From Blastobasis lacticolella (Eukaryota; Arthropoda; Insecta; Lepidoptera; Blastobasidae): a DNA stretch of 64,000 nucleotides. The DNA lies in the NCBI GenBank assembly GCA_905147135.1, contig LR990050.1, positions 2,616,501 through 2,680,500 of the forward strand, read 5' to 3'. A program made the translations under genes and the position numbers. The notes beneath the pieces are model-generated. The model saw nothing but the letters and a program-made list of their open reading frames with translations, was not told the DNA's origin and did not search any database. Of this stretch, positions 13,058 to 24,000 are shown one piece after another. Within the stretch, counting starts at the first letter, position 1. Every line of letters starts with the position of its first letter.

Positions 13058-13345
13058 AAAGCGGTGGTGGCTTAATAGCTAAGGGGTCGTACCCCGAGAT
13101 ACCGGGTTCGAACTTCAGTACCGTCATGTTCAAATGACCCTTTTCTGAATTATGTACATTAGTTTAACTGTAACTGATGCTCTTACGGTGCAGGAAAACA
13201 TCGTGATGAAACCTGCACATTCAGGCACATGTGTAACCATGATCAAATCTGTTAAAGTTCCCCGTTAACAGGGTCACGGAGAACAGATGGCAGTCGCTCT
13301 ACTGAAATTATATGAGTCGCTCTACTGAGCCCAACCGGCAATATA
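13058..13345 (+). mobile_element. SINE family A copy (tRNA-derived head)
   Basis: The head reads GGTGGCTTAATAGCTAAGGG (A-box-like) and CCGGGTTCGAAC (B box). The body phrases define the family: GTACATTAGTTTAACTGTAA, GCTCTTACGGTGCAGG, AACCATGATCAAATCTG and CCCGTTAACAGGGTCACGG. The copy ends near AACCGGCAATATAATTT. At least ten other copies or pieces occur in this window on both strands. Non-coding; relies on LINE enzymes. Confidence 0.85.
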
Positions 13346-14054
13346 ATTTTGCAATTTAAATTTTACTCATTTCCCGGTTTCCGCTGAAATTAATTTTGCA
13401 TACTCAAGTAAGTTATGTAATGTTATGATCTGGAAGATGGCCATATAACCTCATTAACTACGCACGATGAACGCATCGAGTTTGGGCTCGTTTAATAAGT
13501 CTTGCCCTGACTGATCATAGAAAACACGCGATAAAAGCTTGCTATTAAAATATTTTTTTCATTTAAGAACGACTTTTCATTTACGAACACGACACGAACA
13601 GGAGCAGCAAAAATTGCATAGTATATATATTAGTAGTGATCAATGCATACGCGTTACGGACACGCATAGAAGACTGCATACCATCCTGTAAAATCCAGTA
13701 TAAAAGGATCTAACAATGCTATGCTTGTCTATAAATACGCTAGCTCATCTTACACTGGTATTCCATAGGTCGATATACTGTTTACCGTATTTAGCTTCAG
13801 ACACTGAACGCAAGCCATCAATCTCAGACCGGAAAGGCTCACTGCCTAGGTAAAGTTTAAGGCTATCTTATCGGCGAAGGTCGGTCTAGTAGTTAAGATA
13901 ACACCTGAACTGAACTACTGGGTAGAAAACAGGGTTTGACCACGGTTAAAGGTCATCCTTGATTGAAATAGGGATATAGGAGACTATAGGGCTGTGCTAC
14001 AGTGCACAAATTAATTGTCACTGAAGGAGAATTTTATAGAAATGCTTGATGGAG
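13346..14054. other. Spacer between two SINEs, no gene seen
   Basis: AT-rich sequence with no open frame or repeat I can place. Confidence 0.45.
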
Positions 14055-14385
14055 TCGGAGAGTATCGGTGGCCTAATAAGAGGCTCGTATCCCGAGGTAG
14101 CGGTTTCCAACCCTAGTGCTGCCCACTACCAATGCTCTTTTCTGAGTTATGTACATTAGTTAAACACTAACTGGTGTTCGTACGGTGAGGGAAAACAACG
14201 TGATGAAATCTGTACGTTCAGGCAACTGAATGTAAACCATGATCCAATCTGGTCAGATTCCCCTATTAACAGGGTCACGGATATCAGATGGCAGTCGCTC
14301 TATTGTAACATCCTGGTCTGCCAAATCCTGGATCATGGTCAAGGCGGACCCCGGGCCCTCACGCCAGAGCACCATAAGGTGATAA
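14055..14385 (+). mobile_element. SINE family A copy
   Basis: Same order of phrases as the 13.06-kb copy: TCGGTGGCCTAATAAGAGG head, degraded B box, GTACATTAGTTAAACACTAA, CGTACGGTGAGGGAAAACAA, TGATCCAATCTGGTCAG and AAATCCTGGATCATGGTCAA. It ends near CCCTCACGCCAGAGCAC without the terminal GAT repeat. Confidence 0.85.
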
Positions 14386-15777
14386 ACAAAGCCTGACGGA
14401 GTCGTTGCGGTGCCGATCAGTTTCCGCTCCGTTTTTTCTAGATACTTATTTCGACGAAAAAATCTAAACATATTGATCCTTTGTTAGAATAAAGAGGTAT
14501 CACGATCCCTTTCTGAACTAAACCTCATCCTTAATTATACATTCATGTACAATTAAGGCATTCCTTACCCTTTTATTACCGAAAGATATTCCTAGGAGCC
14601 TAACCTGCACGAAAACCGGCGCGGCCGTAAATTCCACCGTTTAATGACCTGAGGCAGATTATCTAGAGAAGCAATTTGATACGAAATAACTTTTGCTATT
14701 TATTTTGAATACTTACGGTGAATTTATTTATTAATAGTAGATATTGTTAAGCTTATTAGAGTGTTTAGTAAAACAATTTGTTTTAAGTACACTCATAAAT
14801 TCTTACGATGTTTACGTAAAGTTATTATAGGAGATAATAGCTTAAGTTGAGTAGGAACTCGAAAGTCATATCCAAATAAATAAACAGCTTCACATATAAG
14901 TATTCAGTTTTTACATGAACATCGTCATCAAAATATCGACCACACTGTCACAATCAACTCTCAATAACTACGATGCGCTTAACTTCTTTGAGGACAAGCT
15001 GGTGGCGTCAAATCATGAGGGGCAAATTTTTTACCGACCCTCAGCATGAGAATATGGGAATAGGAGAGGCAGAGGGAGGAGAAGAATTAGGCCCAATATG
15101 TATTTTATCTACTCTCTTAGTGGGCGGGAAATCTTTATAATATATGCTAATCATTGGTGTTTTTCTGATTTTGCTGCATATTTACGTTTTTTCGTGAGAA
15201 ATACGAGTACTATTATATATTTGCTCACATCATCATCTATAACAATCTACTGCTGGACTTGAGCCTCCTCCATATTAGTTGACGGATTTGCTGAAATCTC
15301 TAGGATTAGCACGCGGATTGGAGATGGAAGTGTAAAAAAACCAATAGAAAACGCTACTGCTATGGGTATTATATGCAGCAGTAATCAACCTGACAAACTG
15401 GTTTTCATATTCCTGGAAAACTCTTTCAACGATAAGTTTTGTATGTCGAAATAACTGGAAACTGTTATTTTCATAAAATCAAATTATTCAATTTATTGTA
15501 AATAAAAAATCCGTTTGCACTGAAACTTTGTAGGCATAATCAGATGATATTAAGCAATTATTTTTTAAACTACATCAGTTCATTTTGTTATCAAACGTCT
15601 TCATAACTTACGATGAGTGAAAAGGGGTATTTTCAAACCCTTATAAAACCTTAAGATGATACTTCTTATTTCATTTTAGGGACTCACTGGCATCTAACCA
15701 TCTCCTCTATTTTCGAAATCAAGTACTTATTAATTTTGATCTGGTGAATACAATTTGTGCAAATGTACTTATACATA
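14386..15777. other. Gene-free stretch
   Basis: No gene supported. Around 15225-15390 there is a diverged piece similar to family D (CATCATCATC, GAGATGGAAGTG, AACGCTACTGC). The rest is AT-rich spacer. Confidence 0.45.
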
Positions 15778-16020
15778 CTGAGTGGTTCAGTGGTCAACAT
15801 GCCAGTCAGCCACGCAAGAGGTCCCGGGTTCGATTCCCGGCCGGGCAGAAATTTAAATGATGAATTTTAATTTCTGTTACGGGTCTGGGTGTTCTATGTA
15901 TAATAAGTATGTATTTAAAAAAGTATATATGTAGTATACCAGTTAGCTAGGACCCATAGCACAAGCTTTGCTTAGTTTGGGGCTAGATGGCGCTGTGTGA
16001 ATTTGTCCACGATTATTTAT
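15778..16020 (+). mobile_element. SINE family B, nearly complete copy
   Basis: The head is clearly tRNA-like: GAGTGGTTCAGTGGTCAAC (A box) and GTCCCGGGTTCGATTCCCGG (B box). The body reads TTTCTGTTACGGGTCTGGGT, AGCTTTGCTTAGTTTGGGGC and GATGGCGCTGTGTGAATTTG, ending in an ATTT-rich tail. Other copies are at 19907, 23335, 34840, 39081 and 43219, giving a firm consensus. It is not a functional tRNA gene because the cloverleaf is incomplete. Confidence 0.88.
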
Positions 16021-16064
16021 TTATTTATTTTATTTATACTAGCGAAAAAAACGGCAAAATAAGT

Positions 16065-16338
16065 AAACACCTCATCATCATCACAGCCCGTAACAGTCCA
16101 CTGCAGGACTTAGGGCCTCTCCCCCACGAAAGGGGAGGTTATAGCCATAATCTCCACGCTTGGCAGGCGGGTTGGAGATCGCAGTGTTTAAATAATACAA
16201 TGGAAAATGCTGCTGCCCTTTTTCCAGACTACGGAGACTCTTGATCTTTTGCCTCGAAAATATTAGTCGCCTTGTACGACACCCATGAGTGTAAGGGGTT
16301 GGTGCTATTCTACTCTGCCGGACACCACACAAACACCT
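16065..16338 (-). mobile_element. Family D LINE tail with 8-bp TSD
   Basis: The insert is flanked by AAACACCT at 16065-16072 and 16331-16338. On the minus strand it begins near the phrase GTGTCCGGCAGAGTAGAATA and ends in (ATG)n. Copies at 36645-36906 and 63531-63786 share most of the sequence, and 16.1 and 63.6 kb share an open minus frame (LNTAISNPPAKRGDYG-like). It behaves like a 5'-truncated LINE end; the parent is not in this window. Confidence 0.75.
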
Positions 16339-16605
16339 ATTATTACCTATTGATATACCATTATACAAAGACGAGAAGTCAAACTACCATAAAAGTTATC
16401 TCTAAAGCAGTAATGATGCGGAAAATTGGGCACAGCGGTGATTGACGGTAGGTTACAACGCGTCCGTATAGGCCTTGAACTTGAGCCATATTGCGCCCTA
16501 CCAAATTATAGAGGTCGGATATTTTATTGCCTTTTCATCGCCCCCGGTCTATTTTCATGCAAATTGCTTCCGCACCTCTTGTATGAAAATCTTGACTGTT
16601 ATTAA

Positions 16606-16672
16606 AACGTTTTCGGTGTATGGCAGGCTCTGTAGAATCTACCTACAGAGCCTGCCATACACAGAAAACGTT
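16606..16672. repeat. Near-perfect palindrome, 30-bp arms
   Basis: Arms 16606-16635 and 16643-16672 are reverse complements with one mismatch and a 7-base loop. The arm contains GTGTATGGCAGGCTCTGTAG. No coding role is seen. Confidence 0.9.
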
Positions 16673-16844
16673 GGCGGTCTTATTGTGACGTTTGAAAAGA
16701 GATTAATTAACGTAGTCCTAATTCAATAAATACTTTTTCATTTCCATTTCCTCTTTCACTTTCACTTTATTTATTCAAAGCTTGCTTGCTTGTATTTATG
16801 AAGATATACACATCTATCCTACATATTACAAACTGAAATGGGAT
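16673..16844. other. Spacer, no feature seen
   Basis: Short AT-rich spacer between a palindrome and a LINE tail. Confidence 0.4.
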
Positions 16845-16990
16845 CGTTCAAGAGGTTTATCAGAGGTCACTTCAAAGGCGGGCAACGCATAAGTAACTTT
16901 CCTGGTGTTGCTGATTTCCATAGGCGGCGGTGATCTCTTTCCATCAGGTGGCACGCTTGCTTGTTTGTCTGCCGTATAATATATTTTAAA
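16845..16990 (+). mobile_element. LINE 3' tail (family E/F type)
   Basis: Phrases GGGATCGTTCAAGAGGTTTA, GGCGGGCAACGCATAAG, CCTGGTGTTGCTGATTTCCA, GGCGGTGATC and TTTCCATCAGGTGG match the reverse complement of 39916-40165. The element is 5'-truncated and ends near ATATTTTAAAAAA. Confidence 0.75.
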
Positions 16991-17149
16991 AAATGGACTC
17001 CGTCAAGACAATAATCAATATTCTGTTTCTAGACATGCACCATCAGGTTAAAGGGGTCGTCTTAATTCAGAATCAAAAAGCGTGACAGCTATGATCTAGC
17101 TGAGTGGAATATATTGATCATAGAATAAGGAAAATTTTTGTATGACTTA

Positions 17150-17420
17150 TATACCTATATTACTAGTAGAGACGGCGCAACTTCGTTCCCCTACGCTATT
17201 ATATCCCTACACCACATTACCCTACCCCTACTCTACATTACCCTACCCTACACTTACCCTACAACTACTCTTGACCTACCCTACACCATCCTTATATCAA
17301 CCCTACACCTACTTTATCTACCCTACCTACCCTTATTTTTCTTGCTTATATACCTTCCTCTTGAATTACTCTATCTGTTGCTGAAAAGCGCATTAAAATG
17401 CGTTGCGTAGTTTAAAAGAT
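17150..17420 (+). repeat. Dispersed repeat with CCCTAC-rich core
   Basis: It starts at ACTAGTAGAGACGGCGCAAC (CGACTTCGTT-type start), passes through about 160 bp in which CCCTAC recurs roughly a dozen times (17190-17335), then CTTGCTTATATACCTTCCTC. The related copies at 17626-17820 and 41880-42000 have far less CCCTAC, so the core has expanded here. An 80-90 codon frame rich in Tyr, Leu, Pro and Thr across it is a composition artefact. Confidence 0.7.
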
Positions 17421-17625
17421 TTAAGCATACATAGATACATAGGGATAGACGGCGGGAAGCGAATTAATTGCTTTGCAATAATGAAAAAATATTTAACAAA
17501 GTATTCGTATCAATTTTGTTATTGGGTTTTTACAGCTCATAAAGAATTGCTGATTTGACTTGCAGTAAATACCAAATTAGATTAAAATGTTACAGTCACA
17601 GGTGGTCTCTACTTTATCAGCTTAC

Positions 17626-17820
17626 TAGTGGACCCGGCGCGACTTCGTTCACGTACACCTACCCACCCTCTACCCATTTTTCTTGCTTATAAACCTTCCT
17701 CTTGAATCACTCTATCTATTAAAAAAAACCGCATCAAAATCCGTTGCGTAGTTTCAAAGATTTAAGCATACAAAGGGACATAGGGACAGAGAAAGCGACT
17801 TTGTTTTATACTATGTAGTG
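17626..17820 (+). repeat. Dispersed repeat, same family as 17.15 kb
   Basis: Starts CTAGTGGACCCGGCGCGACT, continues AAACCTTCCTCTTGAATCAC and AAAATCCGTTGCGTAGTTTC, and ends GCGACTTTGTTTTATACTAT followed by GTAGTGA. This is a common end phrase of arthropod interspersed repeats. Partial relatives lie at 41930-41990 and 42745-42785. Confidence 0.7.
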
Positions 17821-18175
17821 ATAGTGATGTGCCAAGGACAAAAAAATTAAAATGTTGCCTATTAATTTGTTGAAACAAAAAGACTTTGTCAACAATGCTT
17901 TTCTAAAACATATTTCACAAACGAATTCCAGTATGCCAGATAAGGCCTCATAAAAAAGCCGTCTAGACTTACGTAAAAAGGCAATTGCCTTTCCCACCCT
18001 TATTATCAATAATTGTGCCAGAATTTGCAGATTGAAGCCCAAATTAAACAGAGGACTCGGCTACATGGATCCATTTGACAGAATACAGAAATATAAATTG
18101 GCAATTAAGCAAACGATCAATCACGATTTTGTTCAGTGACTTTTCAATTAGCTTATCATACTCAATGACTGTTTT

Positions 18176-18516
18176 TTTTATGTTATACAAGGTAAACAGG
18201 CAAGCGGGCCACCTGATGGAAAGTGGTCACCACTGCCTATAGATATTAGCAACACCAAGAGTATCGCCAATGCGTTGCCCACCTCTATAACACATTGCTC
18301 TGGCAGCAAAAAGGCAAATGCCCCTCCAATGTCAAAGCCACGGTTCCCCAAATTCCCATCCCATGGAGCACTAAAGACCTTACTCACCGGCAGAAACACA
18401 ATACTATTTAAAAGAGTATTGCTAAGCTACGGTATTCTGTAAAGTGGAGGTACTTTAGCAGTCAGGCGGCTCCAATTCGAACGGGATACCCCGCTATGCC
18501 CCCTACCTCTCTTAAA
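18176..18516 (-). mobile_element. Family F element with LINE-like 3' tail
   Basis: On the minus strand it reads GAGAGGTAGGGGGCATAGCG, ATCCCGTTCGAATTGG (B-box-like), TTTCTGCCGGTGAGTAAGG and CAACGCATTGGCGATACTCT, then CACTTTCCATCAGGTGG, and ends in A8 (T8 at 18172-18179). The last roughly 100 bases resemble the 3' end of the 39.9-kb LINE tail. A unique head on a LINE tail is SINE architecture. Confidence 0.75.
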
Positions 18517-18566
18517 GATATATCGTGATAGTTTCTTACTGTTAAGAAACTTTCACGATATATCTT
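18515..18566. repeat. Near-perfect palindrome, 24-bp arms
   Basis: Arms 18515-18538 and 18543-18566 (AAGATATATCGTGATAG... and complement) differ by one base with a 4-base loop. It abuts the 5' end of the family F element. Confidence 0.88.
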
Positions 18567-19906
18567 AAACCAGAGACGATATATGCGCTAGCACACAGAT
18601 TTTGGCATGCCTGATGACGTCATTTGATACCCAGGTAAACCATACGAAACATGTAATAAAGCACACATTTAATTGCGCTAGACATGTTCTTCAAAACCAT
18701 ATAACTTAGGCATTTCAAAATGAACTTCCAAAATTATTTCATATCGGTTTCATTCAGAAAATGTGTTCTAATTTTATCAACAAACCTATAAAATTCTACC
18801 ATATAATTGAGCATCATTGAGCTTCTAAGCAATAAGTACACTTTTAGGATAGGGTCGCTGGGGTAGGGGGAGAAAACTACGCGTCTGATATACCTAAGGA
18901 TATATCTTACACGGACTAACGGAAGAGGCAGTGTCAGATAAGACAGGCAAATATGACGTGCACCCTAATTAAAATAATACTAAACCTACACACCTTATTA
19001 ACATATTCTGGTATACATTAAATTATGCCTGTTTGTATTGTATCCTCAGGGCGCGAGTCCAACTTGTAATTGCCCTCTTTTTAAGGGCTCGATGGTTCCC
19101 CAAGGTTTTTGTTCGTGGAATTTATAACATTCAGTTTCCCGCAGGAGCTTGCTTTAGACATTTCCGCTACAAAAAGCCTAATTAAACTCCGGAATGGAAT
19201 AGCTTCGAGCTGGAGCTCGCTTGATTACGGAACTCAAACTACAGAAATTATGTAGGTTTCTCGTCTCTTAAAATATTCAAGTTTAGTTGCGTTACACACT
19301 GGTGAGGTATCGTGAACAAAATACCCGCGTTTTGATTTATTACGTTTTTAAATAACGGCAAGTTTACGAGAAAGTGTTATATTTGTACGTTATTATAAAA
19401 GAAGTTATATATCCATAGATGTTATATTAGATCTTACCATATTAAGAAGATCAATGTAGTGGGCCAGGTGCAAGGTATCATTTTCGTGGGGGCGAAGGCT
19501 GGAGGGGGTAAGTTGCTCGTGGGGGGTCATTCCAATGGCGCCCTGGTGTCTGGAACAAAAATACATTATAAGACATTGAATAGTAGGTAAAGTAGGTAAC
19601 CCAATGGGAGGCGTGGGGAGGAGATGCCCAAGAAGCAATAGCTTGACCGAGCGAAGTGGATAAAAAGTAGTAAGGGTAGGAAGGGACTGACGCCAAGATT
19701 ATGATGATAATGATTAGAAATGAACAGTAGATAATGGAAATAATAAATCGATATCTGCCGAAGAACCGACAATCGCTGGACTAAACGAGTGGCAACGTAG
19801 GACGCTCTCTGGTAAAGAGGACTGTCAATTTTCGAAAGGCTGCAGGTGGATACTGTATGCTGCAAGCCGCTGCATCGGCGCTCATGGGAGGCCAATCTAT
19901 ATAGGC
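18567..19906. other. Gene-free stretch
   Basis: No supported gene. Overlapping minus frames at 19405-19895 (70-109 codons) are mutually out of frame and show no motif. Confidence 0.4.
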
Positions 19907-20055
19907 GGGTCAGGGTGTTCTATGTATAATAAGTATGTATTTAAAAATATATATAAGTAGTATATCAGTTAGTTAGCACCCATAGTAAAAGCTTTGCTTA
20001 GTTTGGGGCTAGATAGCGCTGTGTGAATTTGTCCACGATTATTTATTTATTTATG
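19907..20055 (+). mobile_element. SINE family B, 3' half
   Basis: Begins at GGGTCAGGGTGTTCTATGTA and keeps AGCTTTGCTTAGTTTGGGGC, GCGCTGTGTGAATTTGTCCA and the ATTT tail. The tRNA head is missing. Confidence 0.8.
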
Positions 20056-20279
20056 TCTAACAGTAGACTACTATAGGCTGACATTAATGATAGAAATAAT
20101 AAATATACTCCTTAGATTCCTTTAACCGCGATGCGATTCGTATTATTTGTATGAGACAGAATGCACTACGTGTTGGGTCCTACCATTAAAGTCTAGTCCG
20201 ATTTTAGTCCGTGTAGTGTCTGAGTTGAACAAACAAAACCCCTTTTAATCATGGATGTGGTATAAAAAAAATTAGGCAA

Positions 20280-20315
20280 CTTTATTTAGTACTTCCTTGA
20301 AAGTACTAAATAAAG
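20280..20315. repeat. Perfect palindrome, 15-bp arms
   Basis: CTTTATTTAGTACTT (20280-20294) and its exact complement (20301-20315) around a 6-base loop. First of four palindromes within 400 bp. Confidence 0.9.
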
Positions 20316-20332
20316 CTTACCATATAAATTAT

Positions 20333-20410
20333 CATGGCAAAACTTTGTTGCATTATCTCATATAATCCAAGATGGTATTATATCATATAATCCAACAAAG
20401 TTTTGCCATG
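20333..20410. repeat. Inverted repeat, perfect 18-bp arms, 42-base spacer
   Basis: CATGGCAAAACTTTGTTG (20333-20350) is repeated inverted at 20393-20410. The spacer itself contains CATATAATCCAA twice, the second copy running into the right arm. Confidence 0.9.
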
Positions 20411-20447
20411 AAGGAACTATTTCTGCAACAATCATTTTGACCTCAAT

Positions 20448-20635
20448 ATCCCGGTTGTGAGGGCCCGTCCTCCGCCCTGACCATGATCTAGGATTTGTCA
20501 GAACAAGTAATTACATCACAAGATTGTTACAAAAGTATACTTTTGTAACAATCTTGTGTACAATAAATGGTTAAATAAATAGATAAATAAATGATTTCAT
20601 CGGGAGAGCATCGGTTAGTGTTCAACTAATGTACA
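20448..20635 (-). mobile_element. SINE family A, minus copy interrupted by a palindrome
   Basis: 20448-20517 matches the reverse complement of the SINE 3' half (CCATGATCTAGGATTTGTCA, GTAATTACATCAC). A 40-bp palindrome and an AT-rich filler follow. At about 20600-20635 the SINE resumes with GAGCATCGGTTAGTGTTCAA and CTAATGTACATAAC. The central SINE body is missing, so the palindrome sits at a deletion or insertion junction. Confidence 0.7.
20518..20557. repeat. Perfect 40-bp palindrome, no loop
   Basis: ACAAGATTGTTACAAAAGTA is followed directly by its exact reverse complement. A 40-base uninterrupted palindrome is rare by chance. It lies inside a family A SINE. Confidence 0.95.
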
Positions 20636-20643
20636 TAACGCAC

Positions 20644-20675
20644 GACTGCACAGTAATGGTAATTACTGTGCAGTC
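20644..20675. repeat. Perfect palindrome, 14-bp arms
   Basis: GACTGCACAGTAAT, loop GGTA, ATTACTGTGCAGTC. It lies immediately beyond the broken SINE. Confidence 0.9.
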
Positions 20676-21487
20676 ATGGTAGTTACTGAAATGCTTTGAC
20701 GGAGTTAATTCCAAACTAATGGATGCTTGAGGCATCCAATTCAGTCCTTGCAAAGGCGATGCATCTGTTTTCCTTCTATCTTGCTCTGTGCCGCTAAGGC
20801 TAAGTAATTTGTCGGCCTGCGTAATAAGATATGACGCATTCTTAATCTAATTCTATACTAATATTATAAAGTTTTATGTTAGGGGTAATCTCCGAACCAA
20901 CTAAGGTGATTTTGAAATTTATGTGTTACTGTTAGAATAATTTGAATCACATAAGCTGAATTTTCGTCGTTGCAGAGGAAAGTTATAATGTCAAAATTTA
21001 CTTTTGTATGATTATTTTTTCGTAAATTTTTTGTGTGGAGTTATGAGCTGGGTTTCGTGAGCCGGTCTGGAAAAATATTTAACACTATTTTTCAGCTACC
21101 TGTTTTCTAAAATCCATAACGTATTTTCAAAACAAGTTCTCAAATGTAAATATTTTTTTCTGCCTAGCATTTATCGATGATCTCTATGATCAGACTTGTC
21201 AAGACTAATCAGGCAAGCCCAAACTCGATGGGTTTATCATGTGTAGTTTAGGAGTTCCTTTGGCCACCTTCCGCCTCCAGCATTAGACCAACTCTATAGT
21301 ATTCAATTCAACATTCATTGTCAACCAAACCGAACACCGAAACCGGAAAATGGACCAAAAACTTGCAATATTTTATTAGAACAAACATGGGGACATGTGA
21401 AAGTAAATATAAACTTGTAACATACTATGTTTGTGCTTCTTCAAGTAGAAAACGACGAATAAATTTTTGTAAAACAATGTAAAATTT
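20676..21487. other. Gene-free stretch
   Basis: No gene. A segment near 20860-20960 (TCTATACTAATATTATAAAG, then CTCCGAACCAACTAAGGTGA) has the phrases of arthropod dispersed-repeat tails. Confidence 0.45.
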
Positions 21488-21575
21488 TTTTTTATACCAC
21501 TAAGATGGCAAACAAGCTTACGGCCTGCCTGATGGTAAGTAGTCACCGCAACCTATGGACGCCCACTGTTTTACA
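21488..21575 (-). mobile_element. LINE 3' tail (family E)
   Basis: Plus-strand text TTTTTTTATACCACTAAGAT, GGCAAACAAGCTTACGGCCT and GCCTGATGGTAAGTAGTCAC is the complement of a LINE 3' end with its A-rich tail; the same tail follows coding sequence at 22.6-23.0 kb. Only about 90 bp are kept. Confidence 0.7.
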
Positions 21576-21858
21576 TTTTTATGAACAACCGATACTTTGA
21601 CATTGAAAATCTCGTAAACTGTTGGGCGGATTTTAATGGATGTCATGGATGTCTAGCGTCGGTTTGTAAAGGTGTGCACATCTTCGAACATGGTTTTTTA
21701 CGTATTTGAACCTCCGAAACATTGACGTTGAAAATCTCAAAAATCTCGAGCCGTATTTTTTTGCGCGTTAATATATATATAAAGCCTCATGAACATGCAG
21801 TGCACATGTTGATTACCTGTACACATATTGGTCCAAGCGACTATGCACTTCGTCGTAA

Positions 21859-22168
21859 GAGCGTCGGTGGCCGAGCGGTTAGGGTATCCGACTCGTAAGC
21901 CAGAGGTCTCTTTTCTGAGTTATGTACATTAGTTGAATACTAACCGATGCTCTTACGGTGAGGGAAAACTTCTTGATGAAACCTGCACATTCAGGCGACT
22001 GGATGTGTAACCATGATCCAATCTGGTCAGGTTCCCCTGGTCATGAACGTCAGATGGCAGTCGCTCCACTGTAATTACCTGATCTGCCAAATCCTGGATA
22101 ATGGTCACGGCGGACCCCGAACCCTCGTGCGCGAACGCACAACCGGGACATTAACGCCAAGATGATTA
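21859..22168 (+). mobile_element. SINE family A, near-complete copy
   Basis: Head GCGTCGGTGGCCGAGCGGTT (A box). The B box region is deleted: CGTAAGCCAGAGG runs straight into TCTTTTCTGAGTTATG. The body is well kept (CCGATGCTCTTACGGTGAGG, AACCATGATCCAATCTGG, CTGATCTGCCAAATCCTGG) and ends AACCGGGACATTAACGCCAA then GATGAT. It gives the best view of the family's 3' end. Confidence 0.87.
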
Positions 22169-22614
22169 TTTTTTTACTACGCACTTCGCCCAGTCTCTTT
22201 TAATATTTTTCCTGAAACTTAATGTAGTTCACAGGAATACAAGCTTAGCCATAAGCGGCAGTTAGTACTGATATAAACTTCTTCAACTTTAAACTTTGTA
22301 CCGATGTACCGACAGTGCATCGGAGCAGTCGCATAATAAATTTTACAATTGAATCGATAATAATCAAATCGATTTCGACCTCCGTTGTCCTACTGACCGC
22401 GAGACATTACGACTCACTTTAATCGATATTATTAATAGGTCTACATACATACCGTCACGGCTTTTCCCATGTATCAATAGGTATAATTTTTCGTATTTGT
22501 GGATTGGTATTTCATAAATAAACGAAATTCAGCTGATTGTGAAAAGTGTTTGTTAATTTGTTTCCATTTCAATAGCGGCCATATTGGTATTCACTATTGT
22601 TGGTTAGGGTCGAG
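22169..22614. other. Spacer, no feature seen
   Basis: AT-rich sequence without an open frame or a repeat I can place. Confidence 0.4.
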
Positions 22615-23065
22615 GGTACTTCTTTATACAGCTAAGGTGGCAAACAGCTCACGGCCTGCCTGATTGTTAGCAGTCACCGCAGTCTATGGACGTTTACCAG
22701 CGGAATCACCCACGTCTTGCCGACTCAGTAAAAACCTTTTAACCCTTTCTTAAAGAACTCCATGTTGTACTCTCCAGTGAAAACCTCTCCAGGTAGTTTC
22801 ATCCACAACCTTAGTGTGCGTAGGAGAGTTCGCGACCAATTTTGCTCCAAGGTGTGAGGACGAACTCCCATCTCGGTGGCGATACGATGATAGAATGTAG
22901 CTGTAGACATAATGTCAAACAGTTCTTGAGAACAAACACAGATGTACAAGCGGTAGAACACACAAAGGGAGGCGAAATCCCTCCGCTGACTCAGCGGCTT
23001 AATACCACTTGTGAGCATGGTATCATCGACAATTCTCACCGCGCGCTTAATTTACGATGTACGTA
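22615..23065 (-). pseudogene. 5'-truncated LINE: RT C-terminus plus 3' tail (family E)
   Basis: A minus frame (22725-23039) matches the C-terminus of the 29-kb LINE protein in layout: IVDDTMLTSG, RRDFASLCVFYRLYICV, ATFYHRIATEMGVRPHTLE, LRLWMKLPGEVF and NMEFFKKGLKGFY. That is the region after the RT palm in CR1/Jockey-group ORF2. The tail follows at 22615-22724 (GGCAAACAGCTCACGGCCTG complement) with a short T run. The IVDDPIQTS peptide near 37.6 kb belongs to the same family. Non-functional because the palm and endonuclease are missing. Confidence 0.85.
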
Positions 23066-23334
23066 GACTATGTGTCCATATGTATACCACAGATGTATTT
23101 GCTAAAGGAATCTTGTAGAGCTTAGTACGTCCGTTGAGTTGAGGAATTGTTATTAAGGTAGGTACTTGCTTAAGGGGTGATATGAGGGATGAAAGTTTGT
23201 AGGGAGGCAGCTAGCTCACCCATCACCACGTTTTTAGGGTTAATTCTGACTCCATACCATATGATGTACCAATACGTGCAATATTGATACCTAAATGCTT
23301 TTATTTATTTATATTTTATTTTATAATTAAATAA
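23066..23334. other. Spacer, no feature seen
   Basis: AT-rich, no repeat placed. Confidence 0.4.
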
Positions 23335-23582
23335 ATAATCGTGGACAAATTCACACAGCGCCATCTAGCCCCAAACTAAGCAAAGCTTGTGCTATGGGTA
23401 CTAGATAACTGATATACTACCTAAAGACTTTTTTAAATACATACTTATTATACATAGAACACCCAGACCCGAAACAGAAATTAAAATTCATCATTTCAAT
23501 TTCTGCCCGGCCGGGAATCGAACCCAGGACCTTTTGCGTGACAGGACCACGTGCGTCATGTTGACCATTGAACCACTCAGGT
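23335..23582 (-). mobile_element. SINE family B, minus copy
   Basis: Full-length match to the complement of the 15.78-kb copy: GTGGACAAATTCACACAGCG, GCCCCAAACTAAGCAAAGCT, CCGGCCGGGAATCGAACCCA (B box complement) and TTGACCATTGAACCACTCAG (A box complement). Confidence 0.88.
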
Positions 23583-24000
23583 ATGTGAACAATAAATATT
23601 TACAGACAAATTCGCTGAGTTTGACTTTTATTTGGGGATAGTTTTATAATAACAAGCATAAATATATCAGAATTAGTAACTAACTAAACATAACTTTTCA
23701 GCACATACGTCTTACTCCACGTTCCAAATGCATGATACGACAATGGCCCTTATTCCATGAGCAACGCGTTTCAGTTTGGTCTGTCAGCGTAAATAAACAA
23801 AAGACAAACTGGTTACCTGCCCATAAAGAGTGCCTGCAAAGGATAAGGAGAAATTGTGGTACTTGGTTAATCCCATTAACAAAGGCTCTGAAGCCTACTT
23901 AAGCCTCGGAAAGACTGCTGGCGGGAAACTTACCACTTTACCAGATAAATAAGTCGCACCAGGACTACCACGATAACATCGCCACTTAATAATCATCTTG
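23583..24000. other. Spacer, no feature seen
   Basis: No coding frame or recognisable repeat. Confidence 0.4.

Noticed and set aside
15778..15850. tRNA gene
   Set aside because: A and B boxes are present, but the sequence recurs in many family B copies with a non-tRNA body; it is a SINE head.
17138..17410. 90-codon Tyr/Leu/Pro-rich frame
   Set aside because: Produced by the CCCTAC low-complexity tract.
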